Source: Flavobacteriales bacterium UBA6049 (GTDB lineage Bacteria; Bacteroidota; Bacteroidia; Flavobacteriales_G; Salibacteraceae). From it: 64,000 nucleotides of DNA. The DNA lies in NCBI GenBank assembly GCA_002429085.1, contig DIYR01000215.1, positions 5,662-69,661 of the forward strand. The letters run 5' to 3'. Every line of letters begins with the position of its first letter. Positions within the stretch are counted from its first letter, which is position 1. Under the pieces are notes generated by a model. The model had not been told where the DNA came from. It was given only the letters and a program-made list of their open reading frames with translations, and did no database searches. Of this stretch, positions 51,959 to 61,500 are shown one piece after another. The position numbers and the translations under genes were made by a program.

Positions 51959-51966
51959 TATTTTTG
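51959..51966 (+). promoter_or_regulatory. -7 promoter box TATTTTTG of the radical SAM gene
   Basis: A perfect TAnnTTTG match ending 4 bases before the ATG at 51971. A TTTG lies upstream at 51933-51936, with a 22-base spacer, slightly longer than usual. Transcription would start at or next to the start codon. Confidence 0.45.
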
Positions 51967-51970
51967 CGAC

Positions 51971-52993
51971 ATGCAGCCGCGCATTTATGATTCGTTGAAT
52001 TACCTCTCAAAACTTACTCTTCCTAGAATTTGGAACGGATTTTTGGTGGTGTTCAGTTATTATCTTTCTCGAATTACGAAAAAGCCTACCATTTTAGGGA
52101 GACCTATTAGTATTTCTATTGAACCTACCACTACATGCAATTTGGGCTGCCCCGAATGCCCGAGTGGTTTACGCCAATTTTCTAGACCCACTGGAAATTT
52201 GAAAGCCGATTTCTACGAAAAGGTAATCCAACAATTCAGCAAGTATACCAGTTACGTAATTTTCTATTTCCAAGGCGAACCTTACATTAATCCTAAGTTC
52301 TTAGAAATGGTGAAGTTGGCACATGCTAATAACATGTATACGGCTACTTCTACGAATGCACATTTTTTAAACCCCAAAAGTGCTGCTAAAACGGTTGAAT
52401 CTGGATTAGACAGGTTGATTATATCTATTGATGGAACCACTCAAGATGTGTACGAACAATATCGCGTTCACGGAAAGATTGACAAAGTGATTGAGGGAAC
52501 CAAAAATATCATCGCAGCTAAGAAAGAAGCGAACTCTAAAACTCCACATGTTATTTTTCAATATTTGGTTGTAAAACCTAATGAACATCAAATTGAAGAT
52601 GTTCAACGCTTAGCTGATGAATTAGGAGTAGATGAAGTGCGGTTTAAAACTGCTCAAGTATACGATTATAAGCATGGGAACCCCTTAATTCCTACCATTG
52701 AGAAATATGCCCGTTACCGTAAAATGGCAGATGGCACTTATCGCATTAAAAACAAGCTGTTGAACCACTGCTGGAAAATGTGGCACTCTTGTGTAATTAC
52801 TTGGGATGGTTTAGTGGTGCCTTGTTGTTTTGATAAAGATGCTACCCACCAATTGGGCGATTTAAAAGAGCATTCTTTTGATGAAGTTTGGAAATCTGAT
52901 TCCTATCAAAATTTTAGAAGGGCACTATTGAAATCTCGAAATGAAATTGACATCTGCACCAATTGCACTGAAGGAACAAAGGTTTGGGCATAG
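51971..52993 (+). CDS. Radical SAM protein with SPASM domain
   Basis: The 340-residue protein binds a radical-SAM 4Fe-4S cluster through Cys residues in CNLGCPEC near residues 56-63, followed by YFQGEPYINPKFLEMV and STNAHFLNPKSAA. The C-terminal SPASM domain has the cysteines of CWKMWHSCVITWDGLVVPCC and DICTNC, which hold auxiliary clusters. Proteins of this layout modify peptides or carry out lipid/sugar chemistry. It is a single gene, and no small peptide precursor is obvious in the 142-base gap upstream or in the flanks, so the substrate is open. Confidence 0.93.
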   Translation: MQPRIYDSLNYLSKLTLPRIWNGFLVVFSYYLSRITKKPTILGRPISISIEPTTTCNLGCPECPSGLRQFSRPTGNLKADFYEKVIQQFSKYTSYVIFYFQGEPYINPKFLEMVKLAHANNMYTATSTNAHFLNPKSAAKTVESGLDRLIISIDGTTQDVYEQYRVHGKIDKVIEGTKNIIAAKKEANSKTPHVIFQYLVVKPNEHQIEDVQRLADELGVDEVRFKTAQVYDYKHGNPLIPTIEKYARYRKMADGTYRIKNKLLNHCWKMWHSCVITWDGLVVPCCFDKDATHQLGDLKEHSFDEVWKSDSYQNFRRALLKSRNEIDICTNCTEGTKVWA

Positions 52994-53069
52994 TACTGCC
53001 TAAGAACCAATCTTTCGTTGAGTAGCTTAGTCAACAACAATCCATATCTTACAGCTAAGTTGTAGACTT

Positions 53070-53636
53070 ATGTTTTTAACAGATACATACCTATCTAGGG
53101 AAGACTTATTTAAGTGGAGTGCAGATCTAGGGATTGAACTAAAGACAAAAAGTGCAAAAAAGGGAGAGGTTTTTCTATCTCAAGACCAGCGATGCTATTA
53201 CCTTTATTTCATTACCAAAGGGCTTATACGCTTGCATTATCAAAACATCGATGGACAAGATGTTACACACTGGTTTTCTTCTGAGAATATGATTATCACC
53301 TCGCCTTTCAGTTATTTTAAGAATGAAACAAACATTCTCAATTTCGAGGCATTAGAGGATTCTGAGTTCATTTTAATTACTAAAGAAAACTTAGATACGC
53401 TGCGAGAAAACAACAAAGAGGCAAACAAAGCATTTCAAGAACTTTTCACAGAGTTTGCCATGATCTTAAGTAGACGAGTAATGGACATCCATACACAAAC
53501 TGCAGAATACCGTTACCTAAAACTCCTTCAGAAACATCCGCTCATTTTCCAAAAAGCCAAACTAGGCCATATTGCATCTTACCTTGGAATTACTCAACAA
53601 AGCTTAAGCCGAATTAGAAAAAATTTAGTCCACTAG
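53070..53636 (+). CDS. Crp/Fnr family transcriptional regulator
   Basis: The 188-residue protein has a cyclic-nucleotide-binding-like beta barrel (about residues 25-110, with GEVFLSQDQRCYYLYFITKG), a dimer helix, and a winged HTH at the C-terminus (KLGHIASYLGITQQSLSRIRK, about 163-183). The cAMP phosphate-binding Arg-Ser pair is not seen, so the ligand is not cAMP or none is needed. FNR-type iron-sulfur cysteines are absent. Two palindromes (53641-53658 and 53682-53698) lie between it and the downstream operon and are plausible sites. Confidence 0.92.
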   Translation: MFLTDTYLSREDLFKWSADLGIELKTKSAKKGEVFLSQDQRCYYLYFITKGLIRLHYQNIDGQDVTHWFSSENMIITSPFSYFKNETNILNFEALEDSEFILITKENLDTLRENNKEANKAFQELFTEFAMILSRRVMDIHTQTAEYRYLKLLQKHPLIFQKAKLGHIASYLGITQQSLSRIRKNLVH

Positions 53637-53640
53637 TCGA

Positions 53641-53658
53641 TTTTACCATAGGGTAAAA
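53641..53658. promoter_or_regulatory. Palindrome TTTTACC-atag-GGTAAAA, operator candidate
   Basis: A perfect 7-base inverted repeat 4 bases after the regulator's stop codon. No T-run follows on the plus strand, so it does not look like a terminator. It is more likely a binding site controlling the following operon. Confidence 0.4.
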
Positions 53659-53681
53659 AATACCTCTCTTCCTATTCTGAA

Positions 53682-53698
53682 CTTTGTTCTCAACAAAG
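53682..53698. promoter_or_regulatory. Palindrome CTTTGTT-ctc-AACAAAG, operator candidate
   Basis: A second perfect 7-base inverted repeat with a 3-base spacer, 30 bases before the ATG at 53729. Its size would fit a dimeric regulator such as the Crp/Fnr protein just upstream. Confidence 0.4.
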
Positions 53699-53728
53699 CG
53701 GTAATCAACTGCAAGAGAACGAAGTACA

Positions 53729-54187
53729 ATGGAAAAAGTAGTCATATCAATTAAAGCAGAACAATTTTCTAGTCAACAAATCAAAAGTCTAGAACAGGTT
53801 GTTATTCAAAACTACAAGACCTTCATTTCCAAGAACAATGTTTTAATTCTTTGGAACATCGTATCAGAAGCGAACGGGTTCAGCAACTTTAAACCACACA
53901 TTCCTTCTATTATCAATATGGGATGTCCTATTGGCTTTTCTCAAGAAAAAAGAGTGCAAATGTTTGAGCAATGCACCAAAGATTGGACAAGCATTACAGG
54001 TCAACGCTCAGATGAGCTTCTCATATCTATTATAGAACAACCTCTTTTCAAGGAATTTTTAGACAGAAACGCAAACCAACTCACTCAATATGGCAAACTC
54101 AGATTGCGCTTGCACTTGCTAAAAGAGTTGATTTCTTCTAAAATCTCTACTGGTTACTACTCCTTTAATTCATCCATTAATAACTAA
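53729..54187 (+). CDS. Tautomerase-fold-like hypothetical protein lacking N-terminal Pro
   Basis: I do not recognise a named family with certainty. The 152-residue protein seems to consist of two beta-alpha-beta units: a first (KVVISIKAEQFSSQQIKSLE to NNVLILWNIV) and a second (IPSIINMGCPIGFSQEKRVQ to ELLISIIEQ) that looks like the 4-oxalocrotonate tautomerase pattern. The residue after Met1 is Glu, not the catalytic Pro of the superfamily, so it may be inactive or use other chemistry. It starts the operon tautomerase-tautomerase-SDR-aldehyde dehydrogenase, with a 4-base gap to the next gene. The fold assignment is inference. Confidence 0.5.
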   Translation: MEKVVISIKAEQFSSQQIKSLEQVVIQNYKTFISKNNVLILWNIVSEANGFSNFKPHIPSIINMGCPIGFSQEKRVQMFEQCTKDWTSITGQRSDELLISIIEQPLFKEFLDRNANQLTQYGKLRLRLHLLKELISSKISTGYYSFNSSINN

Positions 54188-54191
54188 TAAG

Positions 54192-54584
54192 ATGCCTTTA
54201 TATACTGTATTGACAAAAAGAAACCTAAGCGCCTCAAAAAAGAAAAGCATATCCGATGGAATAGTGAAAGTGCACAGTAAAGTAACAGGTGCTCCGCCAG
54301 TTTTTGGAACAGTACTATTCATGTCTGGATACCGGCTAAAAAAGAATCAAGAAGCTATGATTTTAGGGAGTATTCGAATAGGAGGAAATCGAAGTCAGCA
54401 AATTATTGATGAGCTAAAAAACAAGCTAATACATGTTGTTATTCATTTCGGGCAATTCAATACCGCACAAGTTGGTCTGGACTTTATAGGAATTAAAGCC
54501 AGTTGGGTATATGAAGGCGGAATGGTACTTCCCGATCCAGGTGATGAAGATACCTGGTTGGCCAATAACCCAAATCACCACTAA
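54192..54584 (+). CDS. Tautomerase_3 family protein (cis-CaaD-like)
   Basis: The 130-residue protein begins Met-Pro-Leu-Tyr, giving the N-terminal catalytic proline of the tautomerase superfamily after Met removal. The pattern resembles cis-3-chloroacrylic acid dehalogenase and PF14832. There is a His near position 27 (VHSKVTG), two Arg in IRIGGNRSQQ, and a Glu in VYEGGMVLPDPGDEDTW aligned to cis-CaaD Glu114. The aligned Tyr103 appears replaced, so true dehalogenase activity is doubtful and a hydratase or tautomerase role is more likely. It lies in an operon with an SDR and an aldehyde dehydrogenase. Confidence 0.8.
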   Translation: MPLYTVLTKRNLSASKKKSISDGIVKVHSKVTGAPPVFGTVLFMSGYRLKKNQEAMILGSIRIGGNRSQQIIDELKNKLIHVVIHFGQFNTAQVGLDFIGIKASWVYEGGMVLPDPGDEDTWLANNPNHH

Positions 54585-54622
54585 CTAATACTCAGCTTTT
54601 GTAACTATTAAAACTAGATATC

Positions 54623-55405
54623 ATGAAAAAAACAGCTTTAATTACAGGTGCAGCAGGCGGAATTGGAAAAGAGTTTGCCAAAATTCATGCACAAAAAGGT
54701 GGAGACATTGTAGGAGTTGATTTAAACCTCGCTGGACTTAAAACCTTAAAAACTGAATTAGAAAGTCAGTATGGTGTAACAGTTTACATCATAGAGAAAA
54801 ACTTGACTGATCTCAACGCTCCAAAAGAAATTTACGATGAGTTAAAGACACGTCAAATCAATATTAACTACCTCATTAATAATGCTGGATTTGGAGGTGT
54901 AGGCGATTTCCACAAACGTTCTTGGGAACAAGATCTTGCCATGATTCAAGTAGATGTAATTGCATTAACAGCACTTACAAAGTTCTTCTTACCAGATTTT
55001 GTTGAGCGAAACGAGGGCCGCATACTCAATGTTTCTTCAACTGTAAGCCTTATTCCTGGGCCAGGACAAGCAGTATATTTTGCGAGTAAGGCATTTGTAA
55101 CCTCACTCACTCGCTCAATTTATGGAGAGCTAAACAACTCCAATGCAAGCATTACGGCACTACTTCCTGGCGCTACCCAAACTGGTTTTGGTGATCATTC
55201 TGGTATGAACAAAACTGCTATTTACAAAAAACCTGCTAATGCAGCAGATGTTGCCAAAGATGGATATGAAGCCATGCTGAAAGGCGAACTAGAGGTAATT
55301 TCAGGTATTCCGTTTTCGCAACGGGTAGAACTTGCTGTTGCTCCATTACTTCCTAAAAAAGCTTTGGTAGAAAGAATTCGCAAAACGCAAGAAATCAAAG
55401 AATAA
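54623..55405 (+). CDS. SDR family oxidoreductase
   Basis: The 260-residue classical short-chain dehydrogenase has TALITGAAGGIGKEFAK at residues 4-20, LINNAGFGGVGDF, the catalytic Ser in NVSSTVSLIPG and the YxxxK in YFASKAFV. It belongs to the YqjQ/DltE-like cluster. It lies 38 bases after the tautomerase gene and 22 before the aldehyde dehydrogenase gene on the same strand. It likely interconverts a carbonyl and alcohol in the same small pathway; the substrate is unknown. Confidence 0.92.
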   Translation: MKKTALITGAAGGIGKEFAKIHAQKGGDIVGVDLNLAGLKTLKTELESQYGVTVYIIEKNLTDLNAPKEIYDELKTRQININYLINNAGFGGVGDFHKRSWEQDLAMIQVDVIALTALTKFFLPDFVERNEGRILNVSSTVSLIPGPGQAVYFASKAFVTSLTRSIYGELNNSNASITALLPGATQTGFGDHSGMNKTAIYKKPANAADVAKDGYEAMLKGELEVISGIPFSQRVELAVAPLLPKKALVERIRKTQEIKE

Positions 55406-55427
55406 AAACGCTTAAACCTGAATAATT

Positions 55428-56822
55428 ATGGAAACTACAGCACAAGGAATTTATTCTGAACAAGAGATTCAGGATTTGGTAACAGCTCAAAGAGCATACT
55501 ACAACAGCAATGTTACTTTACCAGTTGAATTTAGGCTTAAACAACTCAAAAAGTTTAGAGACCTAATTCGAAAACATGAAGATGACTTACATGCCGCTAT
55601 CTATAAAGACTTTGGTAAATCGAAGTACGATAATCAACTTACTGAAATCTTCCCACTATACGAAGAGCTGGATATAGCTATTAAGAATGTGAGACGCTGG
55701 GTACAGCATAGAAAGGTTAAAACCAATTTACTGAATCAACCTGCCAAAAGCTACTTAGTACCTGAACCACTGGGTGTTTCATTGGTAATTGGCGCTTGGA
55801 ATTTCCCGTATAACCTATCACTAATTCCGGTAGTTGGTTCTATGGTTGCCGGCAATACAACTATTCTTAAGCCAAGCGAACTTCCTGTAGAAACCAGTAA
55901 GATAATGGCAAAAATCATCAATGAGAATTTTGACAAAAATTACCTTCATGTAGTAGAAGGTGGCATTCCAGAAACTACAGCAATTCTAAAGCAACGATTC
56001 GATAAGGTTTTCTTTACTGGTAGTCCACAAGTGGGTAAAATTGTAAATCAGGCAGCGGCCGCTCACCTTACCAGTGTTACATTAGAACTTGGAGGTAAAA
56101 ACCCTGCTCTATTTACTAAAGACGCTACCATTGATGTTGGTGTTAAACGAATGGTTTGGGCCAAGTTTCTCAATTCAGGGCAATTGTGTTTAGCTCCAGA
56201 TTATGTGCTTGTACATAAAGACATTAAGAGCAAGGTGCTAGAAAGCATCGTAACCGAAATCAAGAAGAACGATTTCTCGGTAGAGAATGAAAACTTTGTT
56301 CGAATTATTAATGCCCGAAATTTTGACCGAGTTGCTTCTTTAATTGATGATTCGAAAGTATTCTTTGGCGGCAAAACCAATAGAGAAGAACGCTTGATTG
56401 AACCAACAGTACTCAACAATGTATCGCTGGATGATGCTATTATGCAAGACGAAATTTTCGGGCCAATAATTCCAGTAATTGAATATGAAACCATTGATGA
56501 AGCCTTCCAAATTATCAAGCGTTTCGAAAAGCCTTTAGCGGCTTACTTATTCTCAAACGATGCTGATATCAAAAATCGATTTCTAACGGAAATTCCTTTC
56601 GGAAGTGGGGGTATTAATGAGGCAGTAATGCAGAACAATAACTCAAACCTACCTTTTGGAGGAGTTGGTAACAGTGGTATGGGACGGTATCATGGAAAGT
56701 ACAGTTTCGAGAACTTTTCTCACTTTAAAGCTATTCTTGATAAGGCTAATTTCTTTGAATCAGATTTAAAGTATTACGGACATTCTGATAGACAAATGAA
56801 GGTAATTAAAACACTTAGCTAG
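55428..56822 (+). CDS. Aldehyde dehydrogenase (class 3-like)
   Basis: The NAD(P)-dependent enzyme oxidises aldehydes to acids. The 464-residue length fits the ALDH3 group, which is shorter than classical ALDHs. Motifs are GAWNFPYNLSLIPVVGSMVAG, LKPSELPVETS, the catalytic Glu in VTLELGGKNPALF and the catalytic Cys in FLNSGQLCLAPDY. The C-terminal GGVGNSGMGRYHGKYSF is standard. It ends the operon started by the tautomerase-fold genes and is followed by a terminator at 56846-56878. Confidence 0.95.
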   Translation: METTAQGIYSEQEIQDLVTAQRAYYNSNVTLPVEFRLKQLKKFRDLIRKHEDDLHAAIYKDFGKSKYDNQLTEIFPLYEELDIAIKNVRRWVQHRKVKTNLLNQPAKSYLVPEPLGVSLVIGAWNFPYNLSLIPVVGSMVAGNTTILKPSELPVETSKIMAKIINENFDKNYLHVVEGGIPETTAILKQRFDKVFFTGSPQVGKIVNQAAAAHLTSVTLELGGKNPALFTKDATIDVGVKRMVWAKFLNSGQLCLAPDYVLVHKDIKSKVLESIVTEIKKNDFSVENENFVRIINARNFDRVASLIDDSKVFFGGKTNREERLIEPTVLNNVSLDDAIMQDEIFGPIIPVIEYETIDEAFQIIKRFEKPLAAYLFSNDADIKNRFLTEIPFGSGGINEAVMQNNNSNLPFGGVGNSGMGRYHGKYSFENFSHFKAILDKANFFESDLKYYGHSDRQMKVIKTLS

Positions 56823-56845
56823 TACTATGCACCATTTGATGCTGT

Positions 56846-56878
56846 AGCCGTTTAACTATTTGTTGAACGGCTTTTTTT
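56846..56878 (+). terminator. Intrinsic terminator of the aldehyde dehydrogenase operon
   Basis: AGCCGTT pairs with AACGGCT over a 13-base loop and is followed by seven T on the plus strand, 24 bases after the stop codon. Confidence 0.8.
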
Positions 56879-56891
56879 ATTCGAGTTCGGA

Positions 56892-56971
56892 CGTTGAGCT
56901 TGTCGAAACGTAACTGAACGAGCTAAGTCAAATTTTCTTTTCATCTATTTCACTCTTCGACAGGCTCAGGG
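56892..56971. repeat. REP-like imperfect inverted repeat
   Basis: GTTGAGCTTGTCGAAACG near 56892-56909 is answered by CTTCGACAGGCTCAGG near 56955-56970, an imperfect inverted repeat with a core of TTGAGCxTGTCGAA. Elements of this form are dispersed intergenic palindromes in many Bacteroidota genomes. No second copy is present in this window, so dispersion cannot be shown here. It lies in the 170-base gap between convergent operons, after the terminator. Confidence 0.55.
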
Positions 56972-56993
56972 TTCAGAGGTTCTGAATGGGTAG

Positions 56994-58598
56994 TTATTCT
57001 ACCAAAATCTTTGCAAATTCTTTTCCGGCTGTTACGATGTACATACCGGGCGGAATGTGTTCTAATGGGTAGGTTTGTTGGCCTTGTTGGCCTTGCCAAT
57101 TTGCGATGGCGCGACCTTGCAGATCGTACAGCCAAATGGTGGTGTTGGCGCTTAATGTTATGGTTAACTCATTGTGTGCTGGATTGGGAAATACAGCCAA
57201 ATTGCCATTAAATATGGGAGCTACCTTGTCTGCTATGCCAACAGGTATGCATGGTATATCTGGAATGCATCCATTGCTATCGGTTAGTACCATGTAGGGC
57301 ACATGCTTGCCTAGGGTATCTATAAACAGTTGGCCACCTAGTAATAGTTGGTTACCATATTGCTTGGCAAACCAATACCTATATTCTGACCACGTGAATA
57401 TTTTCTCAGGGTGGTAAATGGGCTGCTCAAATTCTTTCTCAGTTCCATTGTAGGTATTAATTCTACTGGTTCGTATATAAACTTGATTGCCGTTATGCAC
57501 ATTCCCTTCTATTGCCCATGTTTCTCTATACATCATGAGTGATCTACCACCTTCTTGTTGAAAGAATGCGGTAAACTTTGTGCCAGAATGAGCAAAATCG
57601 TCTACGTAATCTCTTATTACGTTCCCTTCTCTATCTAGCTCACGAAAACGAGGAATTCCTGTGGCAAAATCCCAAAATATGTTCTGAGTGATTATTGGAT
57701 GAGACAGTGCCAAATTGCCATTGCTCAATACATTGATAAAATTGCATTCTTGGTGTGCATCTACTGAATCGCGCCCAAAATAAATGCGCTCACAATTTAA
57801 GCCCAAAGAATCGCAGCGGTACACAAAGGCCATATTATCGCAGTAGCGCGATTCATTCTGATAACAGGGACTATTGCCTGTTAAGGCATAATTGCCACAG
57901 TAAAAAATCTCGCCTGTTTCTGGATGGCGGGTAATATCTGTAATGGTTTCGCTATACGGAAAGTTATCTACCGAGGTACGGTACCAATCTAACTCTCCAT
58001 TCTCATTCATATGAAAAATGCGGTTTTTACCCGGATGGTCTGTAATACAAGGTTCTGGAAAATCAATTGCCACAAAGTATCCTCCCCACGGATCTTTTTT
58101 GGCCTTAGAAACCGAAGATATACATGGCCGTGAATCAAATAGGGTATCAGTTATTTCTACCAATGAAAATTCCTCTAAATCCTTAGAAATTTTCAATGTG
58201 TAAAATTTCCGTTCGAATTGATTTCGCATAGTAGAAAACATCTGATATCCTGAATCTGTTTCCATGAGCACGTCATCTATCCACAAGTTATAAATAGTAT
58301 CCAATGGATAAATTTTATTCAGGGTATCTACAGATAAACGTTCTCCTGTTAAATCAAAGGTTTCTAAGTAGTAATGCCATGCTTGGTATTCTGCACCAGA
58401 ATGGTATTCATATACTGATTTTATCGCTACAATTTCATTCTCATCCGTAAGTACTGCATCTTGAAATTGGGCTGTATTTACGCTATCTAGGTCTGGCCAA
58501 TAATAGCGGTTGAATTGAGCCGAAGCAGCATAAGCAATGGTTGTTAGTAATCCTACTAACAACCATTGCTTGATACTATATTGTTTATTGAACCACAT
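56994..58598 (-). CDS. T9SS cargo protein with type A C-terminal sorting domain
   Basis: The 534-residue protein has an N-terminal signal peptide (IKQWLLVGLLTTIAYAASAQ) and a C-terminal sorting domain from about residue 460 (AVFPNPAHNELTITLS, YDLQGRAIANW, YIVTAGKEFAKILVE). It is thus exported by Sec and then through the type IX secretion system to the cell surface. The middle 400 residues are beta-rich and probably a propeller-like fold (repeated YCGNYAL, HPETGEIFYCG type strands), but no catalytic motif is recognised. The start overlaps the end of the 1719-residue gene by 14 bases. Confidence 0.88.
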   Translation of the reverse strand: MWFNKQYSIKQWLLVGLLTTIAYAASAQFNRYYWPDLDSVNTAQFQDAVLTDENEIVAIKSVYEYHSGAEYQAWHYYLETFDLTGERLSVDTLNKIYPLDTIYNLWIDDVLMETDSGYQMFSTMRNQFERKFYTLKISKDLEEFSLVEITDTLFDSRPCISSVSKAKKDPWGGYFVAIDFPEPCITDHPGKNRIFHMNENGELDWYRTSVDNFPYSETITDITRHPETGEIFYCGNYALTGNSPCYQNESRYCDNMAFVYRCDSLGLNCERIYFGRDSVDAHQECNFINVLSNGNLALSHPIITQNIFWDFATGIPRFRELDREGNVIRDYVDDFAHSGTKFTAFFQQEGGRSLMMYRETWAIEGNVHNGNQVYIRTSRINTYNGTEKEFEQPIYHPEKIFTWSEYRYWFAKQYGNQLLLGGQLFIDTLGKHVPYMVLTDSNGCIPDIPCIPVGIADKVAPIFNGNLAVFPNPAHNELTITLSANTTIWLYDLQGRAIANWQGQQGQQTYPLEHIPPGMYIVTAGKEFAKILVE

Positions 58599-61500
58599 AG
58601 AGGGTTTGGGTTTCTACTTTATTTCCTTGAATATAGAATAAAAGCTCGTATACTCCAGTGGCTAAATTAGTTAATTCAATTATTTGCTGCCCCTCAGCAG
58701 CTGTTCCTAACTGTTTTTGCATCAATAGCTTTCCTTTTATGGAATACAGTTCTACGTATTTCTCTCCCTCTATGGCAGATGCTGCATTCCACGAAATGGT
58801 TGCATACTCTTTGGTAGGGTTAGGGAATATGTTGAATACCTCAACCGCTTGCTCGTTTTGCACATGAGTTTGCCTAGCTGTGGCTTTTTTACCCGATGAA
58901 GCTGTTTCTAGTAGCTCTGGCTCATACAACATGCCATTTAGCATTAGGTATAGGTTGCGCGCATAGCCACCAGATCTTCCACCTTCTTCGTTGTATCTGT
59001 TTAGCAAGCTGGCTTTAAACCCTTCGCTCACAGTAATTCCATCTGCTCCTTTGCTTTCTAGGTAGGTGCCATAGCTATTCGCTAAATAATCGTGCACTCT
59101 GTCTTGCTCTACAGATTGATCTTCGGTTAACACCATTTGTTCTGTAATTACAGACACATCGTTTAGCCCTGCCCCAAAAGAGGTATAGTCTAGTTTTAAC
59201 CCTGCTACATCCATTCTTTCATAATAGGTGCCCATTTTGTTAGACCATGCCAACAACGAATCGAATTCTATCACAGAATCTGCCGCATAGGTTTCTATGA
59301 TTTCATGCTGTACGGTACGCGCTTTACCATAGGCCATTCCTATTTCTGCCAATAAATTATCTACCAATGTTTCGTCTTGCTCGTGCCCCAACAATAAGTT
59401 AATCATGTAGCTTGGCATGGGGTTGCTTTTGGTGGCCAGCATTTCCATCAGTTCTCCATTTTTTGCCAGGTGTTTATTGGCCAATAGCACCTCATACAAC
59501 AAGGCGTTGGGCAAAGTGTTTTCTTCTATCAAAAGAAACACCACATCTGCACTTAGTGGTGAGTTATCTAGCAATTCTTGCTTGAGTTGCAGGGCTGTGG
59601 GCGAGCTGGCATTTTGTATGGCACTTTCTATTAGTGCACGGTCTCCCCCATCTAGCAAGCTATTGTAGGTTGCCAATAGCTGCAAGTAGTTGTTTTTATG
59701 TTGACTAAAATCTGATTTTTTGCCCCCTACATCACTGGCTTTCAGTTGCCGCTTGCCCGATTTGCCATCGTCATGGAACTGCTGAGAAAGGCATTTATTC
59801 ATTTTATCAGGATCATTGTCATCACGTATATCAAAGGTATTTACCCCTATGGTAGTGGTTGGTTTTTTGGGCAATGTGTTGCCCCAGTGGTAGTAATTGA
59901 GGTTGAGATTGGTATTGTCGTCAAATTCAATATGCTCTGAGTTGCCCTGTGTATGGAATTCATTCCCTGCATCCCTTACTGGTGAACCAGCATATTTGGC
60001 TGCGCCCAAGTTTCCTGTATTGAAATAATCGTTCACCATGTGGTTGTATTTATCACACATGGGGGCAAACCCAGCATATTCAAATTGATCATCATAGTTT
60101 CTGTCAAACGCTACCAACCCTTGGTAGGTGTAGGCAACATCGTTTTTATAGGTTTCGTTTCTATCTCCACCAGAGTCGCCAATTACCATACCATATGTAA
60201 AATGGCGGTTCCCAACAGACCTTCCTCTTATGAGGTTTTCTTCTATTTTATAGTTGGTAGCGTTGCGCACATATATCCCAAAAATGGTTGGCCAATCGTC
60301 TCCAGCTTCAATGGTATTTTTGGTAATAATGGCATGATTATGCCCATCTACTACCACACCGCTACGGCAGCCAATAAACTCTGAGTTTTCTACATTTACA
60401 TGGTAGCCACTAGGGTGAGTGGTAATAGCTGTTACCCCCTGTCTTAAATTTTGAAAACTACTTGATTTGTTGCTTGAACATGGTGTAGGATACGATAAGC
60501 AAATATCGTTTACGGCAAAATCTGCATCAACGGTATGAATACCATGTACGGTAGGAGAGGTACTTTGCTCATCTTTAAAATCGCACCCTAATACGCGCAC
60601 ACCTTTTACCTCGTTCATGGTAATCATTGCCCCGGGAATTGCGCCTTCTGGTAAGGGTGCATCGTATACAAACTCACAGTTACTAAAATAGCTACGATTA
60701 GGAGCTGGCTTACCTGCCAGAGAACTCGGGAACCAAGAAGGATAATGATTTTTGTAGCTTAAGAACTCTACACACCTTTTGTTGTTTCTAAATACTGCAT
60801 TTTGGGCTTGTACCACGCCACCAACATGGTTCCACATGGTATTTCCGTTTGGATCAACACCATGCAGCCTTACTGCTTCGCGTGCATACTCTATGGTAGA
60901 ATTTTCAATTTCTAGTATTCCTACCTCATTAAGACTTAAGCCATTTGAATTCCAAAACTGCGTTGGCAGTGTTGTTTGACCAGGAGCATTTTCGCTTGTA
61001 CCACTTACGGCAATTCCACCCCACAATTCATTACACCCATTGGTTAGGGTAGAATTTTTAATGATTAATTTACCGCCTCGCAACACGCGTATCATTACAT
61101 CTTTTGCCAAGTTTATTTGAGCATTCTCAATGGTTAATTCGCCTCCAGTATGAACGGTAACACCTTCTAAAATGGCTCTATCAGAATCCCATGTTTCAGT
61201 TCCGGTAATAGCAGAATAGGTTTGGCTATTCTGTGTATTTTCTACCAAATCTGTACTCCACAACCCATTTGTATACGTTGCCAAAAACAGCTTACCCTGG
61301 CATTCGTTTATCCGCAAGTTTTTGGGTGCCATGGCTACTAGACCATCTGAGAAACATTCCCATTCGCTCATAAATCTTGATTTATAGAATACGCCCCCAG
61401 GTGTAGCGGCATAGACGATATCATCGTATCCACTTTGTTTCTCTATAGATAATACAGGCAGGTCTGGAAGCCCATCATCATCTGGTGTCCAAGCAATTTG

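Noticed and set aside
51828..51970. Peptide precursor for the radical SAM/SPASM protein (RiPP cluster)
   Set aside because: No short ORF with a leader-like pattern was found in the upstream gap or the 76-base downstream gap, and no exporter or peptidase is adjacent on the same strand.
53641..53658. Terminator of the Crp/Fnr gene
   Set aside because: The palindrome is followed by A and C-rich sequence, not a T-run, on the plus strand.
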